Shown here: in pieces, positions 33,501 through 45,714 of the stretch
How positions within the stretch are numbered: position 1 is the first letter of the stretch
How the letters are laid out: each line of letters opens with the position of its first letter
Assembly: GCA_030144725.1 (NCBI GenBank)
Contig: JASKMD010000028.1
Span: 4,635,919-4,699,918, forward strand
Length of the DNA stretch: 64,000 nt
Direction: 5' to 3'
DNA from: Haematococcus lacustris
Taxonomy: Eukaryota > Chlorophyta > Chlorophyceae > Chlamydomonadales > Haematococcaceae
Made by a program: the position numbers and the translations under genes
Notes under the pieces: generated by a model
What the model was told of the DNA's origin: nothing
What the model saw: the letters and a program-made list of their open reading frames with translations, nothing else
Database searches by the model: none

Positions 33501-36500
33501 CGCAACATCCACCCCCGGCAGCCTTCCCAGCGCGTCCCTCAGCCCCTGCAGCTCCTCCTGGCTAGGCGGCTCTGTGAGTGCCCTGGCCCTTGAGGCCACC
33601 GCCTGGGCGAGCGCTGGCCCATGGCGCATGGCCACGGCAGCAGCCATCTCCCCCCCTGCCTTGCCCGCTTTGCCAGCCGCTGCAGCCGAGGGGGTCTGCT
33701 CAGAGCCCGCCGTGGCCTTCACGATAGCGGCCTTGATGGCTGCGGCCAGCACACTGCCTCGCTTGCTGGCGGCTTGAGCAGCTGGGGTGGCGGTTGGGGC
33801 GGCGGTTGGGGCGGGGAGGTGCAGCTGGGGCAGCTGGGGCTGGGTCACGACCTGCAGCAGCTGTAGGAGGGCGAGGTGGGATGGGGCGGACTCCACGCTG
33901 CTGCCGACAGCTGACTTGATGGCGGAGGCCAGGGCGGGGTCCAGGCGCTGGGTGGCAGGCAGGGCTGGGGCGAGGTAGGCTAGGGAGGTGGTGAGGGAGG
34001 CAAGGCTGGCGGGGGGAAGGGAGGGCACCAGGATCTCGGCGATGCTCAGCAGCTCTGACACCACTGGGCCAAGAGGGGGGGCCTGAAGGGCAGGGGTAGC
34101 AGGGCTGAAGTAGAAGCTCAACCAGCTCAATAATACGCCTGGCCATATGGGTACTCACCCCCCATCCTGCCACCCCTGCCACCCCCTGCCACCCCCCCTC
34201 CCCTCCCCTCCCCTCCCCTCCCCTCCCCTCCCCTGCCCTGCCCTGCCCTGCCCTGCCCTGCCCTGCCCTGCCCTGCCCTGCCCTGCCCTGCCCTGCCCTG
34301 CCCTGCCCTGCCCTGCCCTGCCCTGCCCTCCCCTCCCCTCCCCTCCCCTCCCCTCCCCTCCCCGTCAGTCACACACCTGGTCCAGCCAGGCCGGCAGGGG
34401 GGCCACAGGCACTGGCACCGGGCAGTCTGGCCGCCAGCCCAGCAGCCAGGCCAGGTCGTGCAGCAGTGCCAGAGCCAGGCTCTCATCCACCTCCTTCAGC
34501 CTGCACCCAGGCCGTTGACAGCAGCAGGGGGGCAGCCAGGGCAGCAGCTGAGCACACAGGGTGAGGCTGCAGAGGCCCACCACTGCCTTGACATGGGTTG
34601 ACAAACACCCTGGAGGCCCTGCCCTGCCCTGCCCCCCTCTCTCCCCCTCTTCTATCATTTGGCCCACAACACCCCGCTCTGCCCCCTTCCTCTTTACCCC
34701 CCTTCTCCATCCTCCCCAGCTCTGCCCTGCCCTGCCCTGCCCTGCCCTGCCCTGCCCTGCCCTGCCCTGCCCTCCGCTGCGTTGCCTTGTCCTTCTGCCC
34801 TGTCCCCTTGCCCTCCACTCTCAGCCCCACCCTGCCCCTCCCTTCCACCCCTGCCTTGCCTTACCCCGCCCCGCCCCACCTGCCCTGCACAGCCGCCACG
34901 AAGCCAGCCATAGTCTCAGGGCTCAGCTGCTGCTCTGTGCTGTAGCCAGGCACCAGCCCAGTCAGGGGCGACACAGGCTGTGACACAAGCTGCAGCAGGC
35001 TGCCCAGGCTGCCCAGGTCCTGGGCCGACAGCTTGGCCATGGCTGCAAGAGGAGCAGGGCAGCAGGGCCATCAGGGGGGCAAAGGAGCAGCACCTCCAGA
35101 AAGGAGCGGGGGGAGGGGGGTCAGGGGGTCAGGGGCATGGTAGCCTAACATCGGGAGTTCAGGGCGGGAAGGCCCCCACTTCCCAGACCCGCACTCCCAT
35201 GCTGACTGCCACCCACCCCATCGCCTCCCCCTGCCCCCCTCTGCCTCCCTCTGCTCCCACCCTGCCCCCTTCCACCCACCACCCTCCTCCTGCCCTCCCC
35301 TGCCTGACTAGCCCTCAGCTGACCTCCTGCAGCCTCACATTGCCTGGCCCTCTTTCCCCCTCCCTCCCCTCCCCTCCCCTCCCCTGCCTGCCCTTGCCTC
35401 CTCTCCCCCCATCCTTGCCCGCCCACCCGCCTGCCCTTGCCTGCTCCCTGCACCTCCTCCCACCTCACACCCTCACGCTGCCTGGGCCCTCCCACGCCCT
35501 TCCTTGCTTAACTGGCCCTGCCCCGCCCTTCCCCTTCCTAACCTTGCCCTCACACCCTCTTCCCTCCTACTGCTCATCCCATCCCCTCCCCCTCCCCCTC
35601 CCCCTCCCCCCCTGTCCCCCCTCCCCCTCCGCCCCCTCCCATCCCCCTCGGCCCCCCTCCCCCTTTCCCCCCTTTCCCCCCCCCCCCTCACCCCCAGCGC
35701 CCCCCGCCCGCACTGCTCTGCCAGCTCTCACCCGCAGGCGTTGTCAGCGTGGCCAGGGCCTGCTGCAGGATGTGCTGCGGCACCTGCCCCATCAGCCCCT
35801 TCAAGGCAGCCACTAGGCCTAGCAGCAGCCGGCCATCCCTGTCATCAGGCCAGCAGGGCAGCAGGGCAGCAGCAGCCTGGAGGAGGCACTGGAGGACGAG
35901 GATGTGGCGGGGGGAGGGGCGGTGTCGGTGTAGGGTAAAGGTGGTGGGGGGGGGGCGGGCAGAGGAAGGGGAGCAGCAGTGGAGACAGGCAGATAGGGTC
36001 AGGGTAGGGGGGGGGGGTCAGGGTAGGCGCGGTAGGTAAGGCTAGCAAAGGAGTGCCAAGGAAGGGGAGGGGTGGGCGAGTGGAGGGAAGGCGAGGGGGG
36101 GGGGGGGGGCGAGGCGAGGGGGGGGAGGGCAGGGGAGGGTGGGACGAAGGGCGAGTGCCAAGGAAGGGGAAGGGTTGGATGGAGAGTGTGGGGTGCAGTG
36201 AGGGTGAGGTAGACGGGGGTGGAGAGGGGCCGTGAGGCGGGGTGGATGGCTGACGTCCTGGTGAGGCTAGATCCCCTGATGGGCTAGATGGGCTGATGGG
36301 CTAGATCCCCTGATGGGGAGGTGAGGGTAGGGTTGGGGGGTGGGTGGCTGGGGTCTGTGCTGTGCTGCTATGCCGTGTCCCAGCACAAGGAAGGCGAGGG
36401 GAGTAGGGGGTGGGGTGGATGGCAGTAGACCTGGTGAGGCCAGCTCTTATGCTGTGCTGTGCTGCCTTGCTCCTAGCTAGTACCCACTTCATGTGCTGCA

Positions 36501-38211
36501 GGTGCCTAACCCTAACCCTAACCCTACCCACCCCTCAAGCACCCACTTCATCTGCTGCAGGTGGGGTTCCAGCGCTTCAAGGGCGTTGGGCAGAAAGTAG
36601 CGAGGCGGTGCCACCCCCTGCGGTGACACCACACACCCACACAATGCCGTACTCTCAGCCCCTCCAACCCCCATGATGCTAACCCCCTCCCCCTCACCCT
36701 CACCCCCTGAGACACCACACGCCACTCAGCCACACCAACCACCTTGCGACACCGACCAACCCCCTCCACTCTCAGCCCCTCCACCCATGCTAGGGTGCTG
36801 GACCCCTCACCCCACCCTCTGCGACACCACACACCAACCACCCCTCTCCACCTCCACCTCCCCCCCCTGCAACACCCTTCCCCCCTCCCCTTGCAACACC
36901 AACACCACCCAGCCACATCGACTCACTGCTGTACGCAGCTGCACCATCTCAGTCAGCCCCCCTCCCCTTGATGCTTATCCCCCCGCCCCCCTCCCCACCC
37001 TTGATGCTTATCCCCCCGCCCCCCCCCCCCACCCTTGATGCTTATCCCCCCGCCCCCCCCCCCCACCCTTGATGCTTATCCCCCCGCCCCCCCCCCCCCA
37101 CCCTTGATGCTTATCCCCCCGCCCCCCCCCCCCACCCTTGATGCTTATCCCCCCACCCTCCTCACCGCCCCGCCCCCCTGGTCACACCTGCTTGTCCAGT
37201 GTGACCAGCCAGTGCACCAGGCCTGGGCCAGGCAGCTCCCACACCAGCCGCTGGCGCTGCAGGCGCTGCACCCAGGCAGTCAGCTGCTCAGCCGGCACCG
37301 CCCCCCCTGCAGCACCAACACCCAGGCCAGGCTGTGAGGGTGGAGCTGGGGGGGGGGGGGCAGGCTATGAGGGTGGTGCTGGTGGAGAGGGGGGGCAGCG
37401 CGTCTTGATGAGGGCAATGACGGGGCAGGAGGGCAGGTGCAGGTCAGGCAGTGTGGCAGGTAGGGGGGGGAGAGGAGCCAGACGGGCGGGCCAAAGAGGT
37501 TAGGAAGGGGGTGGGAGGGTCAGGCAGGCAGCAGGCACGGTGGCAAGAAGAGGGGGGGGAGGGGGGTCATGCAGGCAGGCTGTAGTGGCGGCAGGAAGAG
37601 GGGGGGAGGGGGGGGGGGGGGAGGGGGGGTACAGGGGCCATGGTGATGAGGCCCCAGGTGGAGGTGGTGGCAGGGGGTGGGTGGGTGAGCTGACCTGGGC
37701 AGGGACTGCAGGTTCTCAGCCAGTGCGGCGCAGTCCGCTGCTGTGGCGTACTTGATGCCGCGGGTGGCCTGCTCCATGATGACCTGCGCCAGGTGCAGCG
37801 GTCGGGCACAATGTACTAGACACAGCTCAGTGTAGTGCAGGCCTGCCCCTGCCCCCCCCCCTGCCCTCCCCCCCCCTTTCCCCTTCCCCCCTTGCACACA
37901 GCTCAGTCTAGTAGAGTCCTGCCGCTGCCCCCCCCCCACCCTACCCCCCCTCCCCCCGCTGCCCTTCCCCCCCCTCCCCCCGCTGCCTGCCCCCCCTCCC
38001 CCCACTGCCAGCCCCCCCTTCCCCCCGCTGCCAGCCCCCCCCTCCCCCCGCTGCCAGCCCCCCCCTCCCCCCGCTGCCAGCCCCCCTCTCCCCCCGCTGC
38101 CTGCCCCTGGCTCACCGTGTGCACAGAGGTGGGTATAGGGTAGTTGAGCTGGGTGCATGAGGCCAGCAGGCCCGACAGCTGGGACACTGTGAAGCGCTTG
38201 GTGAAGGACTG

Positions 38212-38254
<43 letters not shown>

Positions 38255-40499
38255 CCATACAAATATGCCCCTAGGGGTTTATGCTGATGAGGGGGATGCG
38301 CAGGAGGGTGGGCAACAGGTAGAAGGGTCTGTGCCTGCCTGCCTGCCTGCCTGCCCGCCCACCCGCCTGCCTGCCTGCCTGCCTGCCCGCCCGCCTGCCT
38401 GCCCGCCTTTTCTGCTTTGTCGCAGTACCTCTAGCGCTTTACAACTTCGGTCAGCTCTGTGTTTCATGTCCAGCTCATTCCCTGCTGACCCTCCTCACCT
38501 TCATGTACAGCAGCACTCCCTTGATCACAGTCAGCTGCGGCACCTGCAGAAGAGCCATGCTCTGAACTAAGCCGCACACCTCCTCACTCCGCAACCTGCA
38601 ACACCACAGGGGGGCAAACACATTCAAGGCCTTTTGTCCAATGTATTCAGAGCAACCTGCAACACCACAGGGGGGCGGGCACACAGTGCTCATGCTCATC
38701 CTCAGCCCTCCAGGGTTGGTTGGTATTGATATCTTGATGACATTTCCCAGGGCCTTGGGCATTAACACGATGACTCTTTGGGGTGCGAAAGACAACATTT
38801 GCTTCCCATGCTTTGCGACAGATGGCTGGCATCTAGGGATTGAGGGTTGGGATGGGAGGGCTGGCAAGAGCTGCTTCCTATCCTCTTGGCCCATCTGCCC
38901 TCCCCTGCCCTCGCCTCCTCCAGCCCCTGTTTTCAGACATGCAGGATGCTGGCCACTGCAGCTGTGCCTCATCTTTGCCGCCAAGACCTAGGCGGTGAGC
39001 AGCTGTGTGCCAGCATCTGGGTGCAAGGCCAGGCAGCTGGCTTCACACAGGATGCCATGCAAGGTGGGGGCTAGCAAGCAGCTGACTCTCATCCTCCCGG
39101 CCCATCTCCCCTCGCCTCCTCCCCCCGAGGCTCACTGGGCACAGACATGCAGGGTGGTCACCCCCGTGACTAGGTAGGGTTTGGCACACAGCCTGCCCCA
39201 CAGCCCCGCCGCACCCACTTGTCAAGGTTAGCGCTTGCCAGCCCCAGCGCCTTGATTGCCAGCGCCTTGACCGCCTGGCGCTCTGCCGGGCCGATGGCGC
39301 TGGCTCCTGGCGGCAGCGCACTGCCCGCAGCTTGCGCCTTGAGGGTGGGGGCCACCAGGGCGGTGACACGGGCCAGCAGGTGGTAGGCCAGGCTCTTGTG
39401 GCGCTCGAACCTGGGCAGGGGCGGGTGGGCCAGGAGGGGAGGGTGGAGGGGAGGGGAGGGTGGAGGGGAGGGGAGGGTGGAGGGGGAGGGGGAGGGGGAG
39501 GGGGCGCAGCGGCTGGGTGAGTAAGGGGGGTAAGCCTTCCAGGCCACAGGCACACAGGTGAGCCAAAGGCATGTCTTGTCAGCTACAAGGGCTGGGCAAG
39601 AGCAGCATTTGGTGAAAGAGAGGAAAGCAGTGGGAGCTGGGAAAGTCAGATAAACTCATAGACCAGTGTCACACCAGGCAGGGTGGGTAGTTACTCATAT
39701 CCCTCTCACTCACCTCTCTGGTTGCTCCTCCAACAGAGCAGCACAAGCACGCCAGTCAGTGCAAGCCTGTAGCATTTCTCGGACATCAAACTCCTGCGCC
39801 AGCAGCAGCAGCAGCACGACGCCACAAGCATAAAATGTATGTAGTGCAGCAGCAGCAGCAGCAGCAGTGGGAGGCTGTTCCCCAGCAGCAGCACTTGCAG
39901 CAGCGGTGGCAGCCACACTCCACCCACCCTCTAGCGTGCGACAGTAGAGTCGCATGACAAAGGCAGGGTGTTTTTGCTAGCTGCTGCTGCTGCTGCGTCA
40001 CAGTTCCTGATGGACTGAGAGAGTATAACCACAGGCTAAGGCATGGCCTTGGCATGCTGTCATGAGCTAACTGGGCAGGCTAAGTGCAAAGATTCAGTGC
40101 GTTCAGCACTGCTGCACCCCTAAGTCGGTGCGATAGGAGTACAAGGTCACACTTGCATGCAAGCGCACCTGGGACGCCCTGCGCTCCGGATTGACCTTGT
40201 GACCAGTTGCCAGGTCGCTGTAGTCCTGATAGCAGGCAGGCAGCAAGGCAAGAACACTGACTGCAACATGTCATGTGGGTGGAGGATAATGTGCCATGTG
40301 GGTGGAGGAGAAAGCAAGGGGCACATGCTGAGCATGGTTTACTAACCTTGATCTCTGTAGCTTTCACAGCTTGGGCCACCACGCTAGTCCTTGGCAGTAG
40401 GGGGCCGTTAGCAGTGCATTTTGCAGGTAATGGGACTGTTGCCAAAGTTGAGGTCAGCACCGAAAGAGGTAGAGCACCTCGGATGCGATGCAGAGCCAT
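33501..40499 (-). CDS. Helical-repeat protein of OPR/FASTK-like type, predicted organelle-targeted
   Basis: The ATG at 40499 opens a basic, Ser/Thr/Ala-rich presequence (MALHRIRGALPLSVLTSTLA) fit for chloroplast or mitochondrion. Exons in phase: 40347-40499, 40169-40225, 39714-39793, 39219-39410, 38499-38595, 38116-38208, 37695-37783; then about 37188-37306, exons near 36.55, 35.8, 34.95 and 34.45 kb, and about 33501-34120. Leu-rich helical repeats recur: MLQACTDWRACAALLEEQPE, HKSLAYHLLARVTALVAPTL, EEVCGLVQSMALLQVPQL, FTVSQLSGLLASCTQLNYP, ADCAALAENLQSL. They resemble the octotricopeptide/FASTK-RAP style helical repeats of algal organelle RNA factors. No RAP domain was identified. The junction into the 37.3-kb exon does not close in phase by one base next to a C7 run, so a sequencing indel or a different acceptor is likely there. 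The role in organelle RNA metabolism is inference. Confidence 0.6.
34198..34363. repeat. Three-part pentamer array: (CCCCT)n-(CCCTG)n-(CCCCT)n
   Basis: Six to seven CTCCC units, about 24 TGCCC units, then about seven CTCCC units again, all in one register, in an intron of the helical-repeat gene. A shorter CCCTG run follows at about 34722-34772. Confidence 0.9.
35560..35700. repeat. C-rich polypyrimidine tract
   Basis: CCCCTCCCCCTCC-type runs in an intron of the minus-strand helical-repeat gene (purine-rich on the sense strand). No coding signal. Confidence 0.6.
36966..37165. repeat. ~35-bp minisatellite, about six units
   Basis: The unit begins TTGATGCTTATCCCCCCGCC and ends in a C-run plus CACCC. 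Units vary only in the length of the C-run, and the last unit is diverged. It lies in an intron of the helical-repeat gene, about 20 bp downstream of the exon ending at 37188. Confidence 0.9.
37840..38110. repeat. CCCCCGCTGCC(A/T)GCCCCCC repeats
   Basis: About eight imperfect ~20-bp units rich in CCCCC and GCTGCC, in the intron between the exons 38116-38208 and 37695-37783 of the helical-repeat gene. G-rich on the sense strand. Confidence 0.7.
38209..38405. repeat. (GGCA)n and (TGCC)n tetranucleotide runs
   Basis: GGCA units at about 38211-38252 and TGCC/CGCC units at about 38333-38408 face each other as inverted tetramer arrays in one intron of the helical-repeat gene. Confidence 0.7.
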
Positions 40500-41780
40500 G
40501 CAGGCTCCAGGGCCAAAGACAGAGCATCTCCAAGAGCGCGGTAGGACCCTGTGCGCGGTGCGAGCATCCAATGTGAAGGCGGCTTTATTGAGGTGTGTGT
40601 GTGTGTCAACTTCACGCATCGATAGGCCAAGTTGTAGACTATGCACGCACCTGCTCCTCGGGTGCAGCTCAGGCCCGCTACTAGCACTTGACGGCGTCCG
40701 ATGGGCAGGTAGCATTTTGCCTCCAAATGCTAAGTGACGAGCGACGCCTCGGGTTGCTGGCCCAAGGCAGCTTTGTTAAGATGTTGCACGGGGCCCGTTA
40801 GACTGCATGGCCAACAATGGAAACGAAAACACAATGGAGGGCTTTCACTAGCAAATCAATGAAAGGATGCTACAGCATTAAAGCAACACATCTTGTAGAT
40901 AGGATGTCACGTATCCTTTTAATGCTTGTCTTGAATTCCGGCATCTCAACCGGCAGTTGAAGGAAAGCTGAAATTAGGGTTTGCTCAAGTAGGTATTGAT
41001 ACCGTAGCAAGTAGCCCCAAAGCAGCAGCTGAGGCGGTGGCAGCATCAGGCTATGACACTAGGTGTATGACACCCCAGAAACAAGCCAGGTCTCTCTGCG
41101 CCCCTGCCAGATGGCCCGCTGCAGCCCAAGCTCCCTCTGCCATCTCTACTCTGCTACCGCTAGGGCGCGACTGTTAATATTAACAGCCTGATGTTTTGGA
41201 CCTTTAACTACCTTAACAAAACCTTAACAAAAACCTTAACAAACCCTTGGCATTTACGAAACAGAACGCTTAAGCTCTCGCTCTCGTCGGCATCCCAACC
41301 ATTGGCTGCTTCTCCATCCATCACAACAAGAGCGGGGCAAAAAGAGAGCCGGGCGGGGCCAGGCGGCTGTGTTAAGGTTGTGTTAAGACTATTAACCTTA
41401 ACAAGGTCCGGTCGCGCCCTAGCTACCGCCTCAACTGCCGCCTGCTGATTCCGCAACCTCGGATGCCGCCTGCTGCTGACGCAGCCCCAGCCTTAGATAT
41501 TGCCTTGTATGCCTCCGCAAGTGGTCCAGCTCCTGCCACCACTGCTGTACTGACGTATCGGGCGTCCGTCTTTCACTTCTCCTGCATATTTCAAGCAGCT
41601 GCGATGCTTGTATCAGCGATGTGCATTGCACGTACTATCTGCATTGTGCACGTGTGCCTGCCCGCATGGACCTATTGCTTTCAAACTCGTCCATGCAGAC
41701 TGGGGTATACATGCATTCTTTGACTTCTTTGTAGCCTGCGCAGCTGCCTGTCAGCTCGCCGCTAGCCAACGCTCCCAAAA
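40500..41780. promoter_or_regulatory. Divergent promoter region between helical-repeat gene and PDH E1 alpha, with TTAA-motif cluster
   Basis: The region separates the minus-strand ATG at 40499 from the plus-strand ATG at 41781. It contains a perfect 16-bp palindrome CTGTTAATATTAACAG (41171-41186). After it come repeated CCTTAACAA motifs at 41211, 41222 and 41234, with the reverse form TTGTTAAGG or GTTAAGG near 41371 and further copies to about 41405. The motif spacing and two orientations suggest a regulatory cluster; this is inference. No ORF with family similarity is present. Confidence 0.4.
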
Positions 41781-44700
41781 ATGCTCCTCCCCTTCGGCCA
41801 GGCAATGCGGGCTTCGCTAGCTTCGGCTACGTCCTGCGCAGCCACCGCCAGCATAGGCGCGCGCCGCTGGGTTGCACAGGCAGTGGACGACACCGTGATC
41901 ACCGTCGAGGTGGGTGCTAGTTTGTGTCGCGGTCCTCGTCGCAGTGCCTGGACCACTTTCATTGTTGCATCGCGTGATGAGCGACCACTTGACCTCGCGT
42001 TCCAACAGGTCGCTCCCTACCAGACTCATAAGATTGAGGCTCCATCGCGCCAAGTCGAGGTGTCAATAGGCGAGCTCGCGCGGCTGTACCAGCTGATGTT
42101 CAAGATGCGCAGGATGGAGGTCGCGTCAGACATGCAATACAAGGCTAAGCTCATCAGGGGCTTCTGCCACTTGTGCGTGCCTCTAGCTCTCTGCCAGCCC
42201 AACTTACACCAGGCTTGCAGACAGGCCACCATGGTACAGCCTGGCTATGTGTGTGCAGGTATGACGGGCAAGAGGCAGTGCTGGCAGGCATTGAAGCGTC
42301 ACTGACCATGAAGGTGCGCAAGCAGTGACTGTCATCCTCATTTTGCAGTGATAAGCAGTGACTGTCATCCTCATCACAGCATTGCGTTGCCTACACTACA
42401 CTGGCTGGGTGGTGAGGTGTGGAAGGGGTGTGTTGGGGGTCAGATGGCTGTACTGCGGGTGTGAGGTGGAGTGTAGAGTGTCCAGATCACGAAGCTCAGC
42501 TACGGCCTGAGCCATGGCGAGGCTGCTGGCTACTCCATCATCATCACACATGTGGCTGTGACTGACTGGGACTGTATTGCGATTGACTGCGACTGCCTGT
42601 GTGTTGTGTTTGGTGTGGTGCCTGATGAAATGTATATCATGTACAGGACTCCATCATCACCTCCTACCGTGACCACTGCCACTACCTGACCCGGGGCGGC
42701 ACCGTGAAGGAGGTGATGGCAGAGCTGTTTGGCCGCGCCACAGGGGCCACTAAGGGTGCGCTACTGGGACCACTGCCTGGGGGCAGGCAGGCGGCAGGGC
42801 GGGGCGGGGCAGGCAGGCCGCCACAGGGCAGCAGGCAGCACTGGCCGCTAGGGTCAACAAGGGGGCGCCACTGGCCACCTGGCAGCAGGCAGCAGGACAA
42901 GGCTGAGAGCAGACCCTGGTGCCGGGCAGGGTGCTGGGCAGGGTACAGGTACTGGTACAGGGTACTGGTGCAGGGTACTGGTGTAGGGTAGTAGGGGCAG
43001 CAGGGTGGAGGGGCCAGGAAGGCGGATGACTGTCCAGGGTGAGGTGCAGGGCGCTGTGACAGCTCTGCTGATGATTGCTGGTGTTGGTGATGGCATGAGG
43101 CAGGCTATGGAGGGATGGGGGGCGAGGGCTGCAACCTGGTGGTGTGACTTAATGTGACCCAGTGTCATGTTGTGTGATCTGGTGCGACTAGGCCTGGGAG
43201 GCTCCATGCACATGTACTCCCGCGCTAACAACTTCTATGGAGGCAACGGCATCGTGGGCGCCCAGGTACAACCCCAGCTCATTCACTCTGGATGGAAACT
43301 TGGTAGCCTGCCAGCAAGAAGGAAAAAATAGGAAGGAGGAGGGAAGCTGGCCACGGCTTGAGCACACAACATTGCAGGGGAGCCAGCAAAGGCATGGGTA
43401 CAGTGTAGGATGCAGACCTCCATGCAGCGTTTCATATGCAGCTGGTGGGTGGTGTGTGGTGTGCTTTGAGACTGCGCGCTTCACCAGGGTGTGGGGCTGT
43501 GCAGCAGGTGCTTGTGGTGTGGTGTAAGACTGTTTGTGTCACCCCTGGTATGGGGCTGTGCAGGTGCCCCTGGGTGCCGGAGTGGCTTTCGCCCACCGCT
43601 ACAAGAAGGAGCCCAACGTGTGTGTGGCCATGTACGGGGATGGAGCCGCCAACCAGGTGGGCGCCGCTGTGGGGCAGGGCGAGGGGCGGGCGGGCTGGAG
43701 GGAGGGAAGGGGCCCGCGAGGGGGAGAGGGCAAGGCAGGAGGGATGTGGAGTAGAGAGGTAGGTGCCTGGTCTGACATCAGATGCCTCGTTGTGGCCCCA
43801 CCCCACCTCACCCTACACCGCACGCCCGGCCTACCGCACCCTACACTGTCTCCCATGCAAAGGCATAGCCTGACCTGGCCTCTGTACTCAGGGTCAAATC
43901 TACGAGGCCAACAACATGGCTGGTCTGTGGAACATGCCCGTCATCTTCGTGTGTGAGAACAACCATTACGGTATGGGGACTGCGGAGTGGCGCTCCGCAA
44001 AGTCCCCCGCCTACTTCACCCGGGGCGACTACATTCCCGGCATCAAGGTCAGCTGCCCGCAGCCGCCCCTGCTGCCCTGCCAGTGCGTCCCCTGCCTGCC
44101 GCACCCCGTGCCCTCTTGGTAGGGTCTGCGCCCTCCTGCAGACAAGGCTGCTGGGATGGGCTGGCAGTGCCACCCAGCCTACACAGCCCAAGGGGAAGTT
44201 ACCAGGCAGCTGCCCTGCAAGCAGCAGAGGCTGCTGGGCTGCGCTGCCAGCACACAATGCCCTGCCCCCCCTGCCTGCTGGAATGCTCACCCTACTGAAT
44301 GTCTGTTTGAACACTGTGGTAAACCTGGTGCCATGATCCTGGGCGGCTCAGGGAGGCTGCTGCCTGAAGGTGCGCTGCCAGGTGCCACAATCCACTGCCA
44401 GGGTGCCTCGAGCCGCTGCCCCCTGCCTGGCCTAACACCTGACAGCCTGTCTGGCACCCTGGTCACAACAGACTCGCCGGCCATGCCTTTGCACTGCCCC
44501 TGGACAGCCCCTTAATGCCTGCCTGCCTGCCTGCATGGTCACGCAGGCTGATGGCATGGATGTGCTGGCAGTGAAGAATGTGGTGGCGTACGCCAAGGAG
44601 TATGCGCTGAAAGAAGGGCCCATCATCCTGGAGCTCGACACATACCGGTGAGGAGCTGTGAGCAGGGAGGGGCAGGGCGGGTGTGGGGAGAGGAGGGGAG

Positions 44701-45714
44701 GGAAGGGATGAGAAATCAGCGGGAGGGGAGGGAGGGAGGGGAGGGAGGGGAGGGTAGGGGCGCAGGTCTCAGCCCAGGCTTGTGACAGCTGACAAGTTAG
44801 CACAGGAATCAAATGCGAGGGTGGGCTCAGCTTTCTGGGAGGGGTCGGGGAGGGAGGGCCAGGGAGCAGGAGGTTACACCATGGCTTGTTGGCTGCTTAG
44901 GTACCACGGTCACTCCATGTCTGACCCTGGCTCCACCTACCGCACTCGTGATGAGGTGAACGCCATGCGGCAGCAGCGTGACCCAGTGGAACGTGTGAAG
45001 AAGCTGCTGCTTGAGAATGGTGCGGGGCCCGCTGGCAGCCTCAGACTCCTGACCTACCTGGGGGGACCTCCCTTCCCCTCCCCTCCTTCCTCCCCTTGGC
45101 TTTGGGATGTGGACCCCATCCCTTGCTTCATCCCACCCCTCAACCCTACCTTCGCTCCTTCTGCCCTCTGCCTACTCTCAACTCCATCCCTCGCTCCTCA
45201 CACCACTCACCCCTGCCCTACCTCACTCCTTACCTCCACACATGTCACCCTGCCTGGTACAGGCTACCCAGCTGATCAAATCAAGGCTGTGGAGCGGGAG
45301 GTGAAGAAGGAGGTGGAGGCTGCAGTGGAGGCGGCCAAATCTGCGCCCACCCCCCCTGTGGAGTGGATGTGGCGCAACATGTGGGTGCAGCACTGCCTTA
45401 CCTGCTACTCCCCCGTGACACAAGGTGGTGACAGCCCTGGCATTCTGCCCAGGCGCCTGCGTAAAGTGCTGTACGCAGCTATATTGCCGTGTGCTGGAAT
45501 TGAACTCCCTAGTACTGTTTTTCCGTCACACCGACTGCCACGCACGTCTGGAGGTTTGTCACACTCCATGCTGCGCTCGTGTGGTCGTGTCTCATCCCCT
45601 GTCGCGTTGCTCCGCTGTGTGCGCCGCAGCTACGTCGATCCAAAGGGCGCCGAGATGCGCGATGTGGAGGGCGGGTACACCAAGACCACCTTCAACACGG
45701 CGTATAAGTTGTAA
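41781..45714 (+). CDS. PDHA: Pyruvate dehydrogenase E1 component subunit alpha, mitochondrial
   Basis: Eleven exons close in phase to a 400-aa protein: 41781-41909, 42009-42172, 42259-42313, 42647-42755, 43192-43265, 43564-43656, 43892-44047, 44547-44647, 44901-45019, 45263-45380, 45630-45714 (TAA). The protein is the thiamine-diphosphate-dependent decarboxylase subunit that, with E1 beta, feeds pyruvate into acetyl-CoA in the mitochondrial matrix. Visible landmarks: [27 protein letters not shown] (split across exons 2-3), [32 protein letters not shown], the TPP motif GDGAANQ...CENN (about residues 202-232), and the phosphorylation loop [18 protein letters not shown] (about 294-311) with the site-1 Ser. 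Its mitochondrial, not plastid, subtype is inferred from the regulated loop and the Arg/Ser/Ala-rich presequence. A second in-frame ATG at 41805 ([11 protein letters not shown]) is an equally good start. Confidence 0.95.

Noticed and set aside
36505..36535. CCTAACCCTAACCCTA telomere-like run
   Set aside because: Only three units in a gene interior; too short and of the wrong unit for a chlorophyte telomere.
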